A stretch of 64,000 nucleotides of DNA from Hymenobacter cheonanensis (GCF_030581075.1 NZ_JAUQSW010000002.1:124001-188000), one strand, 5' to 3'; shown: positions 53,298 to 62,535, counted from the first letter of the stretch. Notes: a model not told the origin generated them from the letters alone. Made by a program: numbers and translations.

Positions 53298-53975
53298 TTA
53301 TTCTAGGTTGAGCTTGTAGCCCACGCCGTAGAGCGTGCGGATGTAGTTGTCCACGCCGCGCTCCTGCAACTTCTTGCGCAGGTTTTTGAGGTAGGTATAA
53401 ATAAAGTCCAGCGAGTCGGCCGCGTCCACCTGGTCGCCGCAGAGGTGCTCGGCAATGGCTTCCTTGGTGAGCACCCGGCCGGGGTTGGCCAGCAGGTACA
53501 GCAGCAGGTCATATTCCTTGCGGGTGAGGGCTAGCGGCTCGCCGCGCACCAGCACCTCGTTGTGCTCGGGCCGCACCACGAGGTCGCGAAACGTAATGGA
53601 CGTGTGCCCCTGAAACTGCCGGCGGCGGATGATGGCCAGCACCCGCGCGTTCAGCTCGGAAAGATGAAAGGGCTTCACCAGGTAATCGTCGGCGCCCAGG
53701 TTAAGGCCCTTCACGCGGTCTTCCACTCCGTCGCGGGCCGTGAGGATGAGGACGCCCGCCGAGGAGTTCTCGATCTTGAGCAGCCGGATTAAATTGAGCC
53801 CGTCGCCATCGGGCAGCGTCAGGTCTACCAGCACGCAGTCGTAGCTGTAGAGCGTCAGCTTTTCGTGCGCCTGGGCAAAGGTGGCCGCCGTTTCTACCAC
53901 GTAGCCGTGCTGGCGCAGGGTTTCCTGCACCGTTTGGCGCAGGCCGGCTTCATCTTCAACTAGGAGCAGCTTCAT
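53298..53975 (-). CDS. OmpR-family response regulator
   Basis: This 225-residue regulator has a receiver domain with Glu7/Asp8 (LLVEDEAG), phospho-acceptor Asp51 (LVDLTLPDGDG), Thr79 and Lys101 (DDYLVKPFH), and a C-terminal winged helix (about 130-225) with LTRKEYDLLLYLLANPGRVL, TKEAIAEHLCGDQ and YIRTLYGVGYKLNLE. It should be phosphorylated by the kinase encoded next and control promoters that probably include its own operon. The likely order is regulator, kinase, PAP2 phosphatase. Confidence 0.96.
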   Translation of the reverse strand: MKLLLVEDEAGLRQTVQETLRQHGYVVETAATFAQAHEKLTLYSYDCVLVDLTLPDGDGLNLIRLLKIENSSAGVLILTARDGVEDRVKGLNLGADDYLVKPFHLSELNARVLAIIRRRQFQGHTSITFRDLVVRPEHNEVLVRGEPLALTRKEYDLLLYLLANPGRVLTKEAIAEHLCGDQVDAADSLDFIYTYLKNLRKKLQERGVDNYIRTLYGVGYKLNLE

Positions 53976-54305
53976 ACCTGAAAAGTAGGTTCAGGCTCAA
54001 AATAACTCCACAATCCTAGCAACATTCTGGCAGCGGCCCCGTGCTGGCCGGCTTTAGAGGCGCGGCCTTTCCCAAATTACTCGCGCGGCACGCTGCCAGG
54101 CCGCGCGCAGGCGCCTGCCCTAGCTAAGCCAGCAACAGCACAACTAAATAGCTCAACATAATATACTCACAACCAAAATTTTACGAAATTATTCCAACAT
54201 AATCGGGAGTAAGATAACCGGGCAGGGAATGCCGCCGCGCCGCGCCATAACAGGCAGTATGGTGGCTACTTTTCGAACCTGGCCTCAGGCAGGCCCAGGC
54301 GGGCA
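53976..54305. other. Intergenic region between two two-component systems
   Basis: About 330 bases with an AT-rich centre (54140-54215) in an otherwise GC-rich stretch. It must hold the promoter of the regulator/kinase/PAP2 operon. I see no gene, no exact -7 match and no clear terminator for the gene upstream. Confidence 0.35.
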
Positions 54306-55688
54306 CTACTGCGGGAAGCCCAGCGTAAACGTGGTGCCCCGGCCCAGCTCGCTGCGCACGGCCAGCGTAATGCGCAGCAGGGCGCAGGCCTTGGCCACGA
54401 TGGACAAGCCCAGGCCGGTGCCCCCTATCTCCTTGTGGGCCAGCGCATCGGAGCGGTAGAGGGGGTCAAAAATCCGGTCCAGGTCCTCGGTTTTAATGCC
54501 GATACCCTCGTCGGTGATGGTGCAGCGCAGGGCCCCGGCCACCAGCGCCAGCCCCACGGTAATGGTAGAGTTGGCCGGCGAGTACTTCACGGCATTAGCC
54601 AGCATGTTGTCCAGAATCAGGTCTACCAGGTACGGGTCGGAAACGATGGCCGGCGTGTCGCCATCCTGCACATCTACCCGGATGTGCTTGGCATTCAGGT
54701 CGGCGCGGCGGCGATACAGCACGTCATGCACGCAGGTCAGCACCGTCAGCTCCTGTAGGTTCAGGCCCTTGGCGTGGTTCTCGAAGCGGGCCAGCAGCAG
54801 CAGCTGGTCCACGAGGTAGGTCAGGCGGTCAATCTCGCCAATGCCGCGCGTGATGTCGGCCACGTACTCGTCGGGCCGGCGGGGCTTGCGCACCAGCACC
54901 TCCAGCGTGCCCTTGAGCACGGCCAGCGGCGTGCGCAGCTCGTGCGAGGCATCGGCCGTGAACTGCTTTTCGCGCGCCACGGCCTGCTCGATGCGGTGCA
55001 GCAGCCCATTGATGGCGCTGGCCAGGGTGTGCAGCTCATCGGGGCGCGGGGGCAGGGCAATGCGCTCCGATAAGTTATTGCGCGTGATGCGGTTAGTGGT
55101 TTCCGTAATCTGGGTAAGGGGCGCAATGCTGTGCCCCGCCAGCCACCGCGCGCTGCCAAACAGCCCTAGCAGCACCACCGGCAGCGAGCCCAGCAGCACC
55201 ATCGCCAGGCTGCCCAGCACGTGCTGCGCCGCCTCCGACGAGATGGCCGCCAGCAGGTAGCCCTGCACCGGCCCGCCCGGCGCCCGCACCGGCACCTGCA
55301 CCTGCCGCAGGCCCTTGCCCCCTAGCAGCACATTGCGCGGCAGCTGCCAGTCGGGCCCCGCCGCAAAGGGCAGCTGGTCGGCTTTGAGGTTGGGCGAGCG
55401 GTCCATGAGCCGCCCCCGCAGGTCGTTTACCTGAATAAAAACGGGGTCTACCTGCACCTCGCGGTGCTCGCGCTCCAGCCACTCTTCGCGGTTGGCAAAG
55501 CGAATGGTGCGGGCCGTCACGTGCAGCTCGCCGATGTGCTTGGCGGCCTCAAAGCGCAGGTTCTGGTCGAGGTCGGTATACACGCGCTCGCGCACCACCC
55601 CAAACACCACCAGGTAGGCCGCCACCACCAGCGCGGCCGTGGCCAGCACGTAGTGCAGCGCAATGCGGTCCTGAAAGCGCAGGCTCAT
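54306..55688 (-). CDS. Sensor histidine kinase (CusS/HAMP type)
   Basis: This 460-residue kinase has TM1 (about 10-32), a periplasmic domain of about 120 residues, TM2 (about 157-178), a HAMP linker (LAGHSIAPLTQITETTNRIT), HisKA with His249 (TADASHELRTPLAVLKGT), and a HATPase domain with N box (LILDNMLANAVKYSPANSTI), G1 (ITDEGIGIKTEDLDRIFDPL) and G2 (GGTGLGLSIVAKACALL). All catalytic residues are intact. The regulator gene is immediately upstream with no gap (its stop at 55689), so they are co-translated. Layout resembles metal- and envelope-stress kinases such as CusS. Confidence 0.96.
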   Translation of the reverse strand: MSLRFQDRIALHYVLATAALVVAAYLVVFGVVRERVYTDLDQNLRFEAAKHIGELHVTARTIRFANREEWLEREHREVQVDPVFIQVNDLRGRLMDRSPNLKADQLPFAAGPDWQLPRNVLLGGKGLRQVQVPVRAPGGPVQGYLLAAISSEAAQHVLGSLAMVLLGSLPVVLLGLFGSARWLAGHSIAPLTQITETTNRITRNNLSERIALPPRPDELHTLASAINGLLHRIEQAVAREKQFTADASHELRTPLAVLKGTLEVLVRKPRRPDEYVADITRGIGEIDRLTYLVDQLLLLARFENHAKGLNLQELTVLTCVHDVLYRRRADLNAKHIRVDVQDGDTPAIVSDPYLVDLILDNMLANAVKYSPANSTITVGLALVAGALRCTITDEGIGIKTEDLDRIFDPLYRSDALAHKEIGGTGLGLSIVAKACALLRITLAVRSELGRGTTFTLGFPQ

Positions 55689-56354
55689 CTAGTCGCGGGC
55701 GACATACCCAATGCCGCGAATGGTTTGCAGGTAGTCATCTTCCTTGCTGATTTTAAGCTTCTTGCGCAGCGCATTCATGTACACGTCGATAACCCCCGTG
55801 TTGTACTCAAAGTGAATATCCCACACGTTTTCGATAATGCTCTGGCGGCGGCACACCTTGTTTTTGTGGCGCAGCAGGTATTCGAGCAGCGCAAACTCCT
55901 TCTGCGTGAGGGCAATCTCCTCGTCGCCCCTGAAAACCTGGTGCGTGCTCACATTCAGCACAATAGGGCCTAGCGTGAAGCGCTCGGCCGGCCCCCCCGC
56001 CGGCCGCAGCTGCACCCTGATGCGCTCGAGCAGCTCCTCAAAGTGAAAGGGCTTCTTGATGTAGTCGTTGGCCCCGGCCTGCAGGCCGGCCACGGTGTCG
56101 GGCACGGTATCCTTGGCCGTGAGGAAGATGATGGGCGTGTGGTCGTGGCGGGCGCGCAGCTGCTGGCACACCTCCAGGCCCGTAAGGCCGGGCACCATCC
56201 AGTCGATGAGCAGCAGGTCGAATTTCTGGGCCAGGGCCTGGCGCAGGCCCTCCGTGCCGGTTTCCGCCACCTCCACCCCGAAGGATTCCTCTTCCAGGCC
56301 CTGCTTGAGAAACCGGGCAATGCCGGGCTCGTCTTCAATTACCAATAGCTGCAT
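55689..56354 (-). CDS. OmpR-family response regulator (CusR-like)
   Basis: This 221-residue regulator has Glu7/Asp8 (LLVIEDEPG), phospho-acceptor Asp51 (LLIDWMVPGLTG), Thr79 and Lys101 (NDYIKKPFHF). The C-terminal winged helix (about 125-221) includes LTQKEFALLEYLLRHKNKVC, ENVWDIHFEYNTGVIDVYMN and YLQTIRGIGYVARD. I chose ATG 56354 since the receiver fold starts there; an ATG at 56369 would add five residues. It is the partner of the kinase encoded directly after it. With the RND pump nearby, control of efflux is a reasonable but unproved role. Confidence 0.96.
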   Translation of the reverse strand: MQLLVIEDEPGIARFLKQGLEEESFGVEVAETGTEGLRQALAQKFDLLLIDWMVPGLTGLEVCQQLRARHDHTPIIFLTAKDTVPDTVAGLQAGANDYIKKPFHFEELLERIRVQLRPAGGPAERFTLGPIVLNVSTHQVFRGDEEIALTQKEFALLEYLLRHKNKVCRRQSIIENVWDIHFEYNTGVIDVYMNALRKKLKISKEDDYLQTIRGIGYVARD

Positions 56355-56608
56355 GGGCGAGGGGGGCAAGGGCCGGCGCCGGGCGCGGCGACCAGTAAAA
56401 AAAGGCCGCCGGCGCCCCGCAGGGCCCGCGGGGGCGGCACAGCCAGTTAAACGCAGCCGCGCCGGCTACTGCGGTGGCTTTAAGCAAATTTTAAGCTTCT
56501 GCTAAGCCAGGCATAAGAAGCCGCCTCGTTCAAAGCCCTACCCAACCTGGCGGGCAGCGCCCCAGGTGCGCCGCTGCCCGCCGATAATACCTTTACCAGT
56601 AAGTTTTT

Positions 56609-57277
56609 ATGAAAATTTACCTTCTGGCCGCGTCGGTGGCGCTGCTGACGGCCCTGGCCCCCCAGGCCCAGGCCCAAACCCGCCGCGCTGCCAAAAATAC
56701 GCCCGCCCCTTCTGCCATGCCGCTGCCCGCCGGCAGCAGCACCGCCCCCGACAACACCCCCACGCCGCCCGCCGACCCTAGCGGCAAGCTCGACTACCGC
56801 AACCCGGCCGCCGACCCGCTCATTCCGGTGGAGGCCGACAAGCGCAAGCCCGTCACCGACGACCTGCAGGCCACCGTGGTAGAGCTGCTGGAGCTGTTTC
56901 ACGACTCGAAGCAGAGCCACTGGAACCTGCGCGGCCCGCTGTACCTGCCCTTGCACGAAAAGCTGCAGGAGAATGCCGACGAGTACCGCAAGTACGCCGA
57001 CATCCTGGCCGAGCGCGTGCTGCAGGTGGGCAGCCCCATCGACGGCCGCACCGGCGTAATAGCGGCCACCGCCAACCTGGGCGAGTTTCCCGGCGGCTAC
57101 CTCTCCGACAAGCAGGTACTCATTCTCATGACCGAGCGCATCACCACCGTGGCCAAGCGCGTGCGCCAGCGCATCGAGCACATGAGCAAGGTCGATGAAG
57201 TGACGTCCAACCAGTTGCAGGAGCTGAGCTACGTGCTCGATAAGCACGTGTGGCAGTTTCGGGTGCACATGCAGTAG
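56609..57277 (+). CDS. Dps/ferritin-like protein with signal peptide
   Basis: This 222-residue protein carries a Sec signal peptide (MKIYLLAASVALLTALAPQA, cut near QAQ) and a Pro/Thr/Ala-rich linker, then a Dps-type four-helix domain (about 82-222). The ferroxidase ligands keep exact family spacing: His104 (SHWNLRGP), His116 (LPLHEK), Asp131 and Glu135 (DILAERVLQVG). Classical Dps is cytoplasmic, binds DNA and stores iron; an exported form cannot protect the chromosome and may detoxify iron or peroxide in the periplasm. Its C-terminal helices continue GGYLSDKQVLILMTERITTV, so the domain is complete. It stands alone, divergent from the response regulator gene. Confidence 0.93.
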   Translation: MKIYLLAASVALLTALAPQAQAQTRRAAKNTPAPSAMPLPAGSSTAPDNTPTPPADPSGKLDYRNPAADPLIPVEADKRKPVTDDLQATVVELLELFHDSKQSHWNLRGPLYLPLHEKLQENADEYRKYADILAERVLQVGSPIDGRTGVIAATANLGEFPGGYLSDKQVLILMTERITTVAKRVRQRIEHMSKVDEVTSNQLQELSYVLDKHVWQFRVHMQ

Positions 57278-57490
57278 GCTGCCCGCTACTGCTTAGCGCC
57301 CGGGCGGCCAGGGCCATTGGCCCGGCCCCGCCCACCCTAGCCCAGGGCAGCGAGCGCCCCCTGGCCCGTCGACACCAGTACTGCCCCTGGCGCGGCCGGG
57401 CCCATTGCCCAAGCCCGGCTGGCCAATGATGATGACGGCCTCCCCAGCCTTGCCCCAGCTGGCCCCAGCCCTCACTACTTCTCGTATCCT

Positions 57491-57541
57491 GAGCCATCAG
57501 AAAAGCCCCCGGCCGCTGGCCGGGGGCTTTTCTGATGGCTC
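57491..57541. terminator. Bidirectional terminator (24-bp stem)
   Basis: A perfect hairpin: 57491-57514 pairs with 57518-57541 around gct. It contains AAAA before and TTTT after the GC core (gcccccggcc), so it can end both the Dps-like gene and the GH32 gene that converge on it. Confidence 0.93.
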
Positions 57542-57563
57542 GACTTACTCCATTACGCTGGCC

Positions 57564-59108
57564 CTAGCGCTGGCCGACGACGGGCGTTTTGCTCGCCGGC
57601 TTGGGGGCTAGCGCGGCGCTGCTCACCTGCTGAAAGGTGATACCCGAAGCCGAGCGCAGGCGCAGGTTGGTCAGGGGCTGGGAGGGGAAAAATATCTCCG
57701 TCATGGCCGTCAGGCCGTGGTCGGCAAACAACTCCACCGAGGCCGCGTCGAAAAACAGCGTGAGGTCGGCCCCCGCCGCCGTGGCCAGGCGCGGGGCCAC
57801 GTGCCGGCCCGCAAACCTGGGGCTGAAGCTGGTGGCGCCCGCCTTGCGGCGGTCGATAAAGTATTCGTTTTTAGTCTTGTCGAATCCCAGCACCAGCTCC
57901 TCGCCGGCCGCGTTGCCCAGCACCAGCTCGAAGCTGGCGAGCCGGCTCGTGGTCAGGTTGAGGCGGAATTTGCCGCTGGGCACGCGCAGGCGGGCCAGGT
58001 CTACGGGGGCCTTCACGGCCACGGTTTGCAGCGTGGTGGGCGCGGCGGCCAGCTTGGCCAGCTCGCGGGCGGGCTGGGAGGTGAGGTAGATTTCGCTCCC
58101 CTCCTGGCGCAAACCCAGCTCGCGTGGAATGGTCATGGCGCTGCGCCAGGGCGAGGTGGGCACCTGGTTGGCATACTCCCAGTTGCTCATCCAACCCAGA
58201 AACAGGCGGCGCGTGCCCGTGTTGGCAAACGTGACGCCGGCGTACTCGTCGGGGCCGTAGTCGGCCCACTTCGTCTTGTCGTTCAGGGGTTTGAAGGTGT
58301 GGCCATCGAAAGAGCCCACGAAGTATTGCGTGGCCGAGCCGCCGTTGGGCCCGCCGGGGTTGATGTTGACAATCAGCACCCAGTGCGTCTTGCCATTGAG
58401 CGTGAGCGGGAACAAATCGGGGCATTCCCACACGCCGCCGTGCGCCCCTAGCTTCTCGCCAAACTCGCTTTCCCTGGTCCACTCCTTGAGGTTGGGCGAG
58501 GAGAAGAACGTGATGCGGTCCTTGGTGGCCAGCGTCATTATCCACTTGCCCGCCTGCTCGTTCCAGCTCACCTTGGGGTCGCGAAAGTCTACGATGCCGG
58601 GATTTTTCACCACCGGGTTGCCCATGTATTTCGTCCAGGTTTTGCCCGCGTCGAGGCTGTAGGCCAGGGCCTGGCTCTGGGTATGCTCGGGGTCCGATTT
58701 TTCCTTTTTGGGGTTGTGGTAGGTGAAGATGGCCACCAGCGGCACCACCCCGTTTTTGCCGAAGCCGCTCGTATTCTTGCTGTCGACCACGGCCGAGCCG
58801 GAGAAGATATAGCCCAGGCTATCGGGGAAAAGCGCGATGGGCTGCTCTTGCCAGCGCAGCATGTCGGGGCTGGTGGCATGGCCCCAGTGCATGGGCCCCC
58901 ACACCATGCCGCCGGGGAAGTACTGAAAAAACAGGTGGTAGGTGCCCTGGTAAAAGACCATGCCGTTGGGGTCGTTCATCCAGTGGGCGCTGGGGGCAAA
59001 GTGGTAGGCCGGGCGCCACTGCGGCGTGGCCGGCGGGGGCGCACTAGCCTGCGCCCAGGCCCCCGCGCTCAGGAGTGAGCTGCCGAGCAGCAGCAATAAC
59101 TTTTTCAT
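57564..59108 (-). CDS. Exported GH32 fructan hydrolase (levanase/inulinase/invertase family)
   Basis: This 514-residue enzyme has a signal peptide (MKKLLLLLGSSLLSAGAWAQ). The five-bladed GH32 propeller holds all three catalytic acids: nucleophile Asp46 in HWMNDPNGM, transition-state stabiliser Asp177 in FRDPK and acid/base Glu228 in WECPD. FFQYFPGGMVWGPMHWGHAT and FSGSAVVD are also standard. The C-terminal beta-sandwich ends in LTNLRLRSASGITF. It hydrolyses beta-fructosides such as levan, inulin or sucrose; which one is unclear. ATG 59108 starts the signal peptide; the longer upstream frame is not plausible. A fructokinase pseudogene is 46 bases upstream in the same operon. Confidence 0.96.
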   Translation of the reverse strand: MKKLLLLLGSSLLSAGAWAQASAPPPATPQWRPAYHFAPSAHWMNDPNGMVFYQGTYHLFFQYFPGGMVWGPMHWGHATSPDMLRWQEQPIALFPDSLGYIFSGSAVVDSKNTSGFGKNGVVPLVAIFTYHNPKKEKSDPEHTQSQALAYSLDAGKTWTKYMGNPVVKNPGIVDFRDPKVSWNEQAGKWIMTLATKDRITFFSSPNLKEWTRESEFGEKLGAHGGVWECPDLFPLTLNGKTHWVLIVNINPGGPNGGSATQYFVGSFDGHTFKPLNDKTKWADYGPDEYAGVTFANTGTRRLFLGWMSNWEYANQVPTSPWRSAMTIPRELGLRQEGSEIYLTSQPARELAKLAAAPTTLQTVAVKAPVDLARLRVPSGKFRLNLTTSRLASFELVLGNAAGEELVLGFDKTKNEYFIDRRKAGATSFSPRFAGRHVAPRLATAAGADLTLFFDAASVELFADHGLTAMTEIFFPSQPLTNLRLRSASGITFQQVSSAALAPKPASKTPVVGQR

Positions 59109-59154
59109 ACTCAGTATAGTGGGCAAATGGGTGGGAAAAAGCAGCGGCCGGCAG

Positions 59155-60051
59155 CTAGGCCCCCGGCGCGGCCAGCAAGTTATGCACGTCGGCGGTGGTG
59201 AGCGCGGGCGTGGCGCCCGGCTGCGTGGCCACCAGCGCACCGGCGGCGCAGGCGAAGCGCAACATGGCCCCCGGCTCGTCGCCGGCCAGCCAGCCCCGCA
59301 GCAGGGCGGCCAGAAAAGCATCGCCGCTGCCAATGGTATCCTGCACTGCCACGGGTACCCCAGGAGCTTGGTAAAGCTGGCCGTTGGTGTAAAGCAGCGC
59401 GCCCTCGGCGCCGCAGGTTACGCACACGGCTTGCAGGCCAAAGTAGTGGGCTAGCCAGCGCAGGGCGGCGGGGCGGCCGGTGGGAGCGGCGGGGTTCAGC
59501 CAGCCCATTATTTCGGTTAGCTCGTGGTGGTTCATCTTTGCCAGGTGCGCTTGCGCCAGCAGGTGCTGCACTACCTCGGGGCGGTAGTGGGGGGCGCGCA
59601 GGTTCACATCAAACACCCGAAAGCGGGCGTGTTCGAGCAGGCCCTAGAGGGTTTCGCGCGTTTCGGCCTGGCGGGCAGCCAGGCTGCCGAAAACCAGCAC
59701 CGCGGCCTCCTCCACGAGGTGGGCCAGGCGGGCTTCGTACTGAATATAATCCCAGGCCACGGGCTGCACAATGCTGTACACTACCTCGTTGGCATCGCCC
59801 ACGTCGGCGTTCACTACGCCCGTGGGGTGGCCGGGGCCGTGCTGCACGTAGGCGGTGCCGAGGCCTTTGGCGGCGATAAAGCGGAGCAGCTCGCGGCCCG
59901 GCTCATCATCGCCCACGCGGCTGATGAGCGCCGCCGGCTGCCCTAGCTGGTGCAGGTGCACGGCCACGTTGAAGGGGGCGCCGCCCGGCTGCGGGCCGGT
60001 GGGCAGGATGTCCCAGAGGACTTCGCCGAAGCAAACCACGGAAGCAGGCAT
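59155..60051 (-). pseudogene. PfkB-family fructokinase interrupted by an in-frame TAG
   Basis: From ATG 60051 (MPASVVCFGEVLWDILPTGP) the frame encodes a ribokinase/PfkB fold: PGGAPFNVAVHLHQLGQPAA, GDDEPGRELLRFIAAKGLGT and the beta-lid VVNADVGDANEVVYS. A TAG at 59646-59644 interrupts it after QAETRETL. The same frame then continues GLLEHARFRVFDVNLRAPHY, KMNHHELTEIMGW and the signature DTIGSGDAFLAALLRG with the catalytic Asp, ending at 59155. A single C-to-T change (CAG to TAG) explains it. TAG ends several normal genes here, so recoding is unlikely. The protein would lack its active site. Total length (298 codons) is normal for fructokinase. Confidence 0.87.
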
Positions 60052-60391
60052 AACAGGCTTTTTTCTGCAAGAGTACGGCGGCCCGGGCGCCGGGGCTACA
60101 CCCCAAGGGGGCCGCACCCGGGCAGCGGCCTGGGTGCGGCCTAGTGCGCCCGGGCCCGGCCGGCTTTTTGTGCCAAGGCCGATTTTATTGGCCTCGGCCC
60201 CCGCAGAGCGGCTTGTTTTCCCGACTGCGCCGGGGCGCGCTGGCCTGCTGCCGGGCGGGGGCGGCCCCAGGCCTACATCTAGATTGGCAGGCCGAGCGTA
60301 TGAGCCAGAGTAGTGCCAGCGCCCGGCTGGCCAGGGCTGTCTTCCGGGCGGCGTTTTACCTTCGTATTTCCTATCGCTCTTCGCTGTTATC
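60052..60391. other. Intergenic region between fructokinase and PAS protein genes (divergent)
   Basis: GC-rich sequence of 340 bases. It contains a 10-bp inverted repeat (ggccgcaccc at 60110-60119 with its complement at 60132-60141) without a T-run, possibly an operator. No gene is seen, though it must carry both promoters. Confidence 0.35.
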
Positions 60392-62242
60392 ATGCCTGCC
60401 AGCTCTGCCCTGCTTCCCGTTTTCAATGCCCTGCCGGGGGCTTATCTGCTGCTCTCGCCCGACCTGGTGGTGGTGGCCGCCAGCGATGCGTACCTGGCGG
60501 CTTCGCTGCGCACGCGCGAGCAGGTAGTGGGCCGCCCGGTGTTCGACGTTTTTCCTGATAACCCCCGCACCCCCGAGGCCAACAGCCAGCGCAACCTGCG
60601 GGCCTCGTTTGCCCAGGTGCTGGCCACCGGCCAGCCCCACGAAGTGCCCCCGCAGCGCTACGACGTGCCCGACCCCGCCGCCCCCGGCCAGTTTGTGGAG
60701 CGCCACTGGCTGCCCCACAACAGCGCGGTGCTGGATGAGCAAGGCCAGGTAATCTACCTGATTCACAGCGTAATAGATATCACCAACCAGGAGCAGGCCG
60801 AAGCCCGGGTGCGCGCCAGCCAGCAGCGCGAGCAGGCGGCCCTGGCCGAGGCCGAGCGCCAGCGCGGCGAGCTGGAGCGCATTTTTGAGCAGGCCCCGGT
60901 GGCCATTGCCGTGTACCGGGGCCCCAACAATATTATTGAGCTGGCCAACCCGCTGGTGTGCGAGCTGTGGGGCCGCCGGGCCGAGGATATTATTGGCCTT
61001 TCGCTGTTTGAGGCGCTGCCCGAAGTGGCCGGCATGGGCTACGAGGAGCTGCTGGCGGGCGTATTCACCACCGGCGAGCCCTACGTGGCCCACGAAATGC
61101 CCGCCCAGCACGACCGCAACGGCCACCGCGAAACGGTGTACTGGAACTTTGTGTACCTGCCCGTGCGCGAGGCCGACGGCCATATTACGGGCGTGATGGT
61201 GGTGGCCACCGAGGTGACCGAGCAGGTGGTGGCCCGCCAGCAGGTGCAGGACCTCAACCAGCAGCTAGCCACCCTCAACCAGGCCCTGCATACCAGCAAC
61301 GAAGAGCTGCTAACCAACCAGGAGGAGGTGCTACTAGTGCAGCAGCAGCTGGAAGGCCGCGTGCAGGAGCGCACCCAGCAGCTGGAGGCCTCCTTGCTGG
61401 AAACCGAGCAGCAACGCACCCAGGCCACCAAGCAGCAGCGCCTGCTTGACCAGATACTGGGCCAGGTGCCGGCTGCCATTGCCACGCTCACCGGCCCCGA
61501 GCATCGCTTCAGCTTCTTCAACGATACCTATCAGAGGGTGTCGGGGCACCGCGCCCAACTGGGCCAAACCGTGGCGGAAGTGTTTCCCGAAGCAATAGAG
61601 CAGGGCTTCGGGGGCCTGCTCGACCAGGTGTACGCCACGGGCCAGCCCTTCCGGGGCCAGGAAACCCCAATTCAGCTGCATAACAGCGCCACGGGCCAGT
61701 CGGAACTCCTGTTTATCGACTTCATCTACCAGCCGCTGCTGGGCGAGCAGGCCCAAACCGAGGGCATTTTAGCTTTTATTGTGGATGTGACCGAGCGCGT
61801 AGTGGCCCGCCAGCACGCCGAGGCCCTGCAAGCCCAGGTGCAGGCCAGCGCCCAGCGCCAGGCCCAGGACCGCGAGCTGGTGTACCAGGTATTTGCCCAC
61901 ACCCCGGCGGCGGTGGCCATTTTGCGCGGCCCGGCCCTGCGCTACGAGTACGTGAACGCCGCCTACCAATCGTTTTTCCCGGGCCGGCAGCTAGTGGGCC
62001 GCCCCTTGGCCGAGGCCCTGCCCGAAGCCACGGCCAGCGGCGAGCTAGCCCGCCTCGAGCAGGTGTACCGCACCGGCGAAACCTATTTTGGCGAGGCCGT
62101 GCCCGTGCAGCTGGCCCAGCCCGGGGAGGCGCCTCGGCTGCACCACTTCACGTTTACCTACCAGGCCTACCGGGAGCAGGACACGGTTGTGGGCGTGTCT
62201 ATTTTTGCCCACGAGGTGAGCGCGCCCACGCCGGCCCGCTAG
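60392..62242 (+). CDS. Multi-PAS-domain sensor protein without kinase domain
   Basis: This 616-residue soluble protein has four PAS domains: about 10-130 (NALPGAYLLLSPDLVVVAAS), about 165-285 (FEQAPVAIAVYRGPNNIIEL), about 355-475 (ILGQVPAAIATLTGPEHRFS) and about 500-610 (FAHTPAAVAILRGPALRYEY). Coiled-coil segments rich in Gln and Glu separate them (RASQQREQAALAEAERQRGE; QVQDLNQQLATLNQALHTSN). It ends after the last PAS with no HisKA, HATPase, GGDEF or output domain, and has no signal peptide. It may hand a signal to another protein or be a truncated kinase. The next gene encodes a related PAS protein. A terminator hairpin follows. Confidence 0.88.
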   Translation: MPASSALLPVFNALPGAYLLLSPDLVVVAASDAYLAASLRTREQVVGRPVFDVFPDNPRTPEANSQRNLRASFAQVLATGQPHEVPPQRYDVPDPAAPGQFVERHWLPHNSAVLDEQGQVIYLIHSVIDITNQEQAEARVRASQQREQAALAEAERQRGELERIFEQAPVAIAVYRGPNNIIELANPLVCELWGRRAEDIIGLSLFEALPEVAGMGYEELLAGVFTTGEPYVAHEMPAQHDRNGHRETVYWNFVYLPVREADGHITGVMVVATEVTEQVVARQQVQDLNQQLATLNQALHTSNEELLTNQEEVLLVQQQLEGRVQERTQQLEASLLETEQQRTQATKQQRLLDQILGQVPAAIATLTGPEHRFSFFNDTYQRVSGHRAQLGQTVAEVFPEAIEQGFGGLLDQVYATGQPFRGQETPIQLHNSATGQSELLFIDFIYQPLLGEQAQTEGILAFIVDVTERVVARQHAEALQAQVQASAQRQAQDRELVYQVFAHTPAAVAILRGPALRYEYVNAAYQSFFPGRQLVGRPLAEALPEATASGELARLEQVYRTGETYFGEAVPVQLAQPGEAPRLHHFTFTYQAYREQDTVVGVSIFAHEVSAPTPAR

Positions 62243-62342
62243 CCCCCGGCCAGCCTCAGGCAGCTGGCCGTATAGCTGTTAAATGCTGGCTACCCGGGTC
62301 TGCTGTGCGCAGCCGCTTCTTCCTTTTCGTTAGGGCGATGCG

Positions 62343-62382
62343 GCGGCTGGCGCCCGCCGCCCCGGGCGCCAGCCGCGCCTTT
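62343..62382 (+). terminator. Terminator after the first PAS gene
   Basis: Stem gcggctggcgccc (62343-62355) pairs with 62364-62376 around an 8-nt loop, then gcc and TTTT. The next gene is therefore transcribed separately, at least in part. Confidence 0.78.
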
Positions 62383-62535
62383 TCCTGGCAATTGAGGCGG
62401 CCGGCGGCTTTTTTTCGTACATGGTAAGCTCATGCCCGGCGGCTGGCCTGCTAGCGGCCGGGGTGCCGGTGCCCCTTTTGTGGCCGGGCACCGCCGGCCC
62501 CGGCCGGGTATTTTAGTTTTTTACGCACGTTTTTT

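Noticed and set aside
59644..59646. TAG in the fructokinase as a recoded sense codon
   Set aside because: TAG ends several intact genes here, such as the DUF4175-like, barrel, SusC and TolC-like genes, and there is no sign of pyrrolysine or suppressor machinery in the window.
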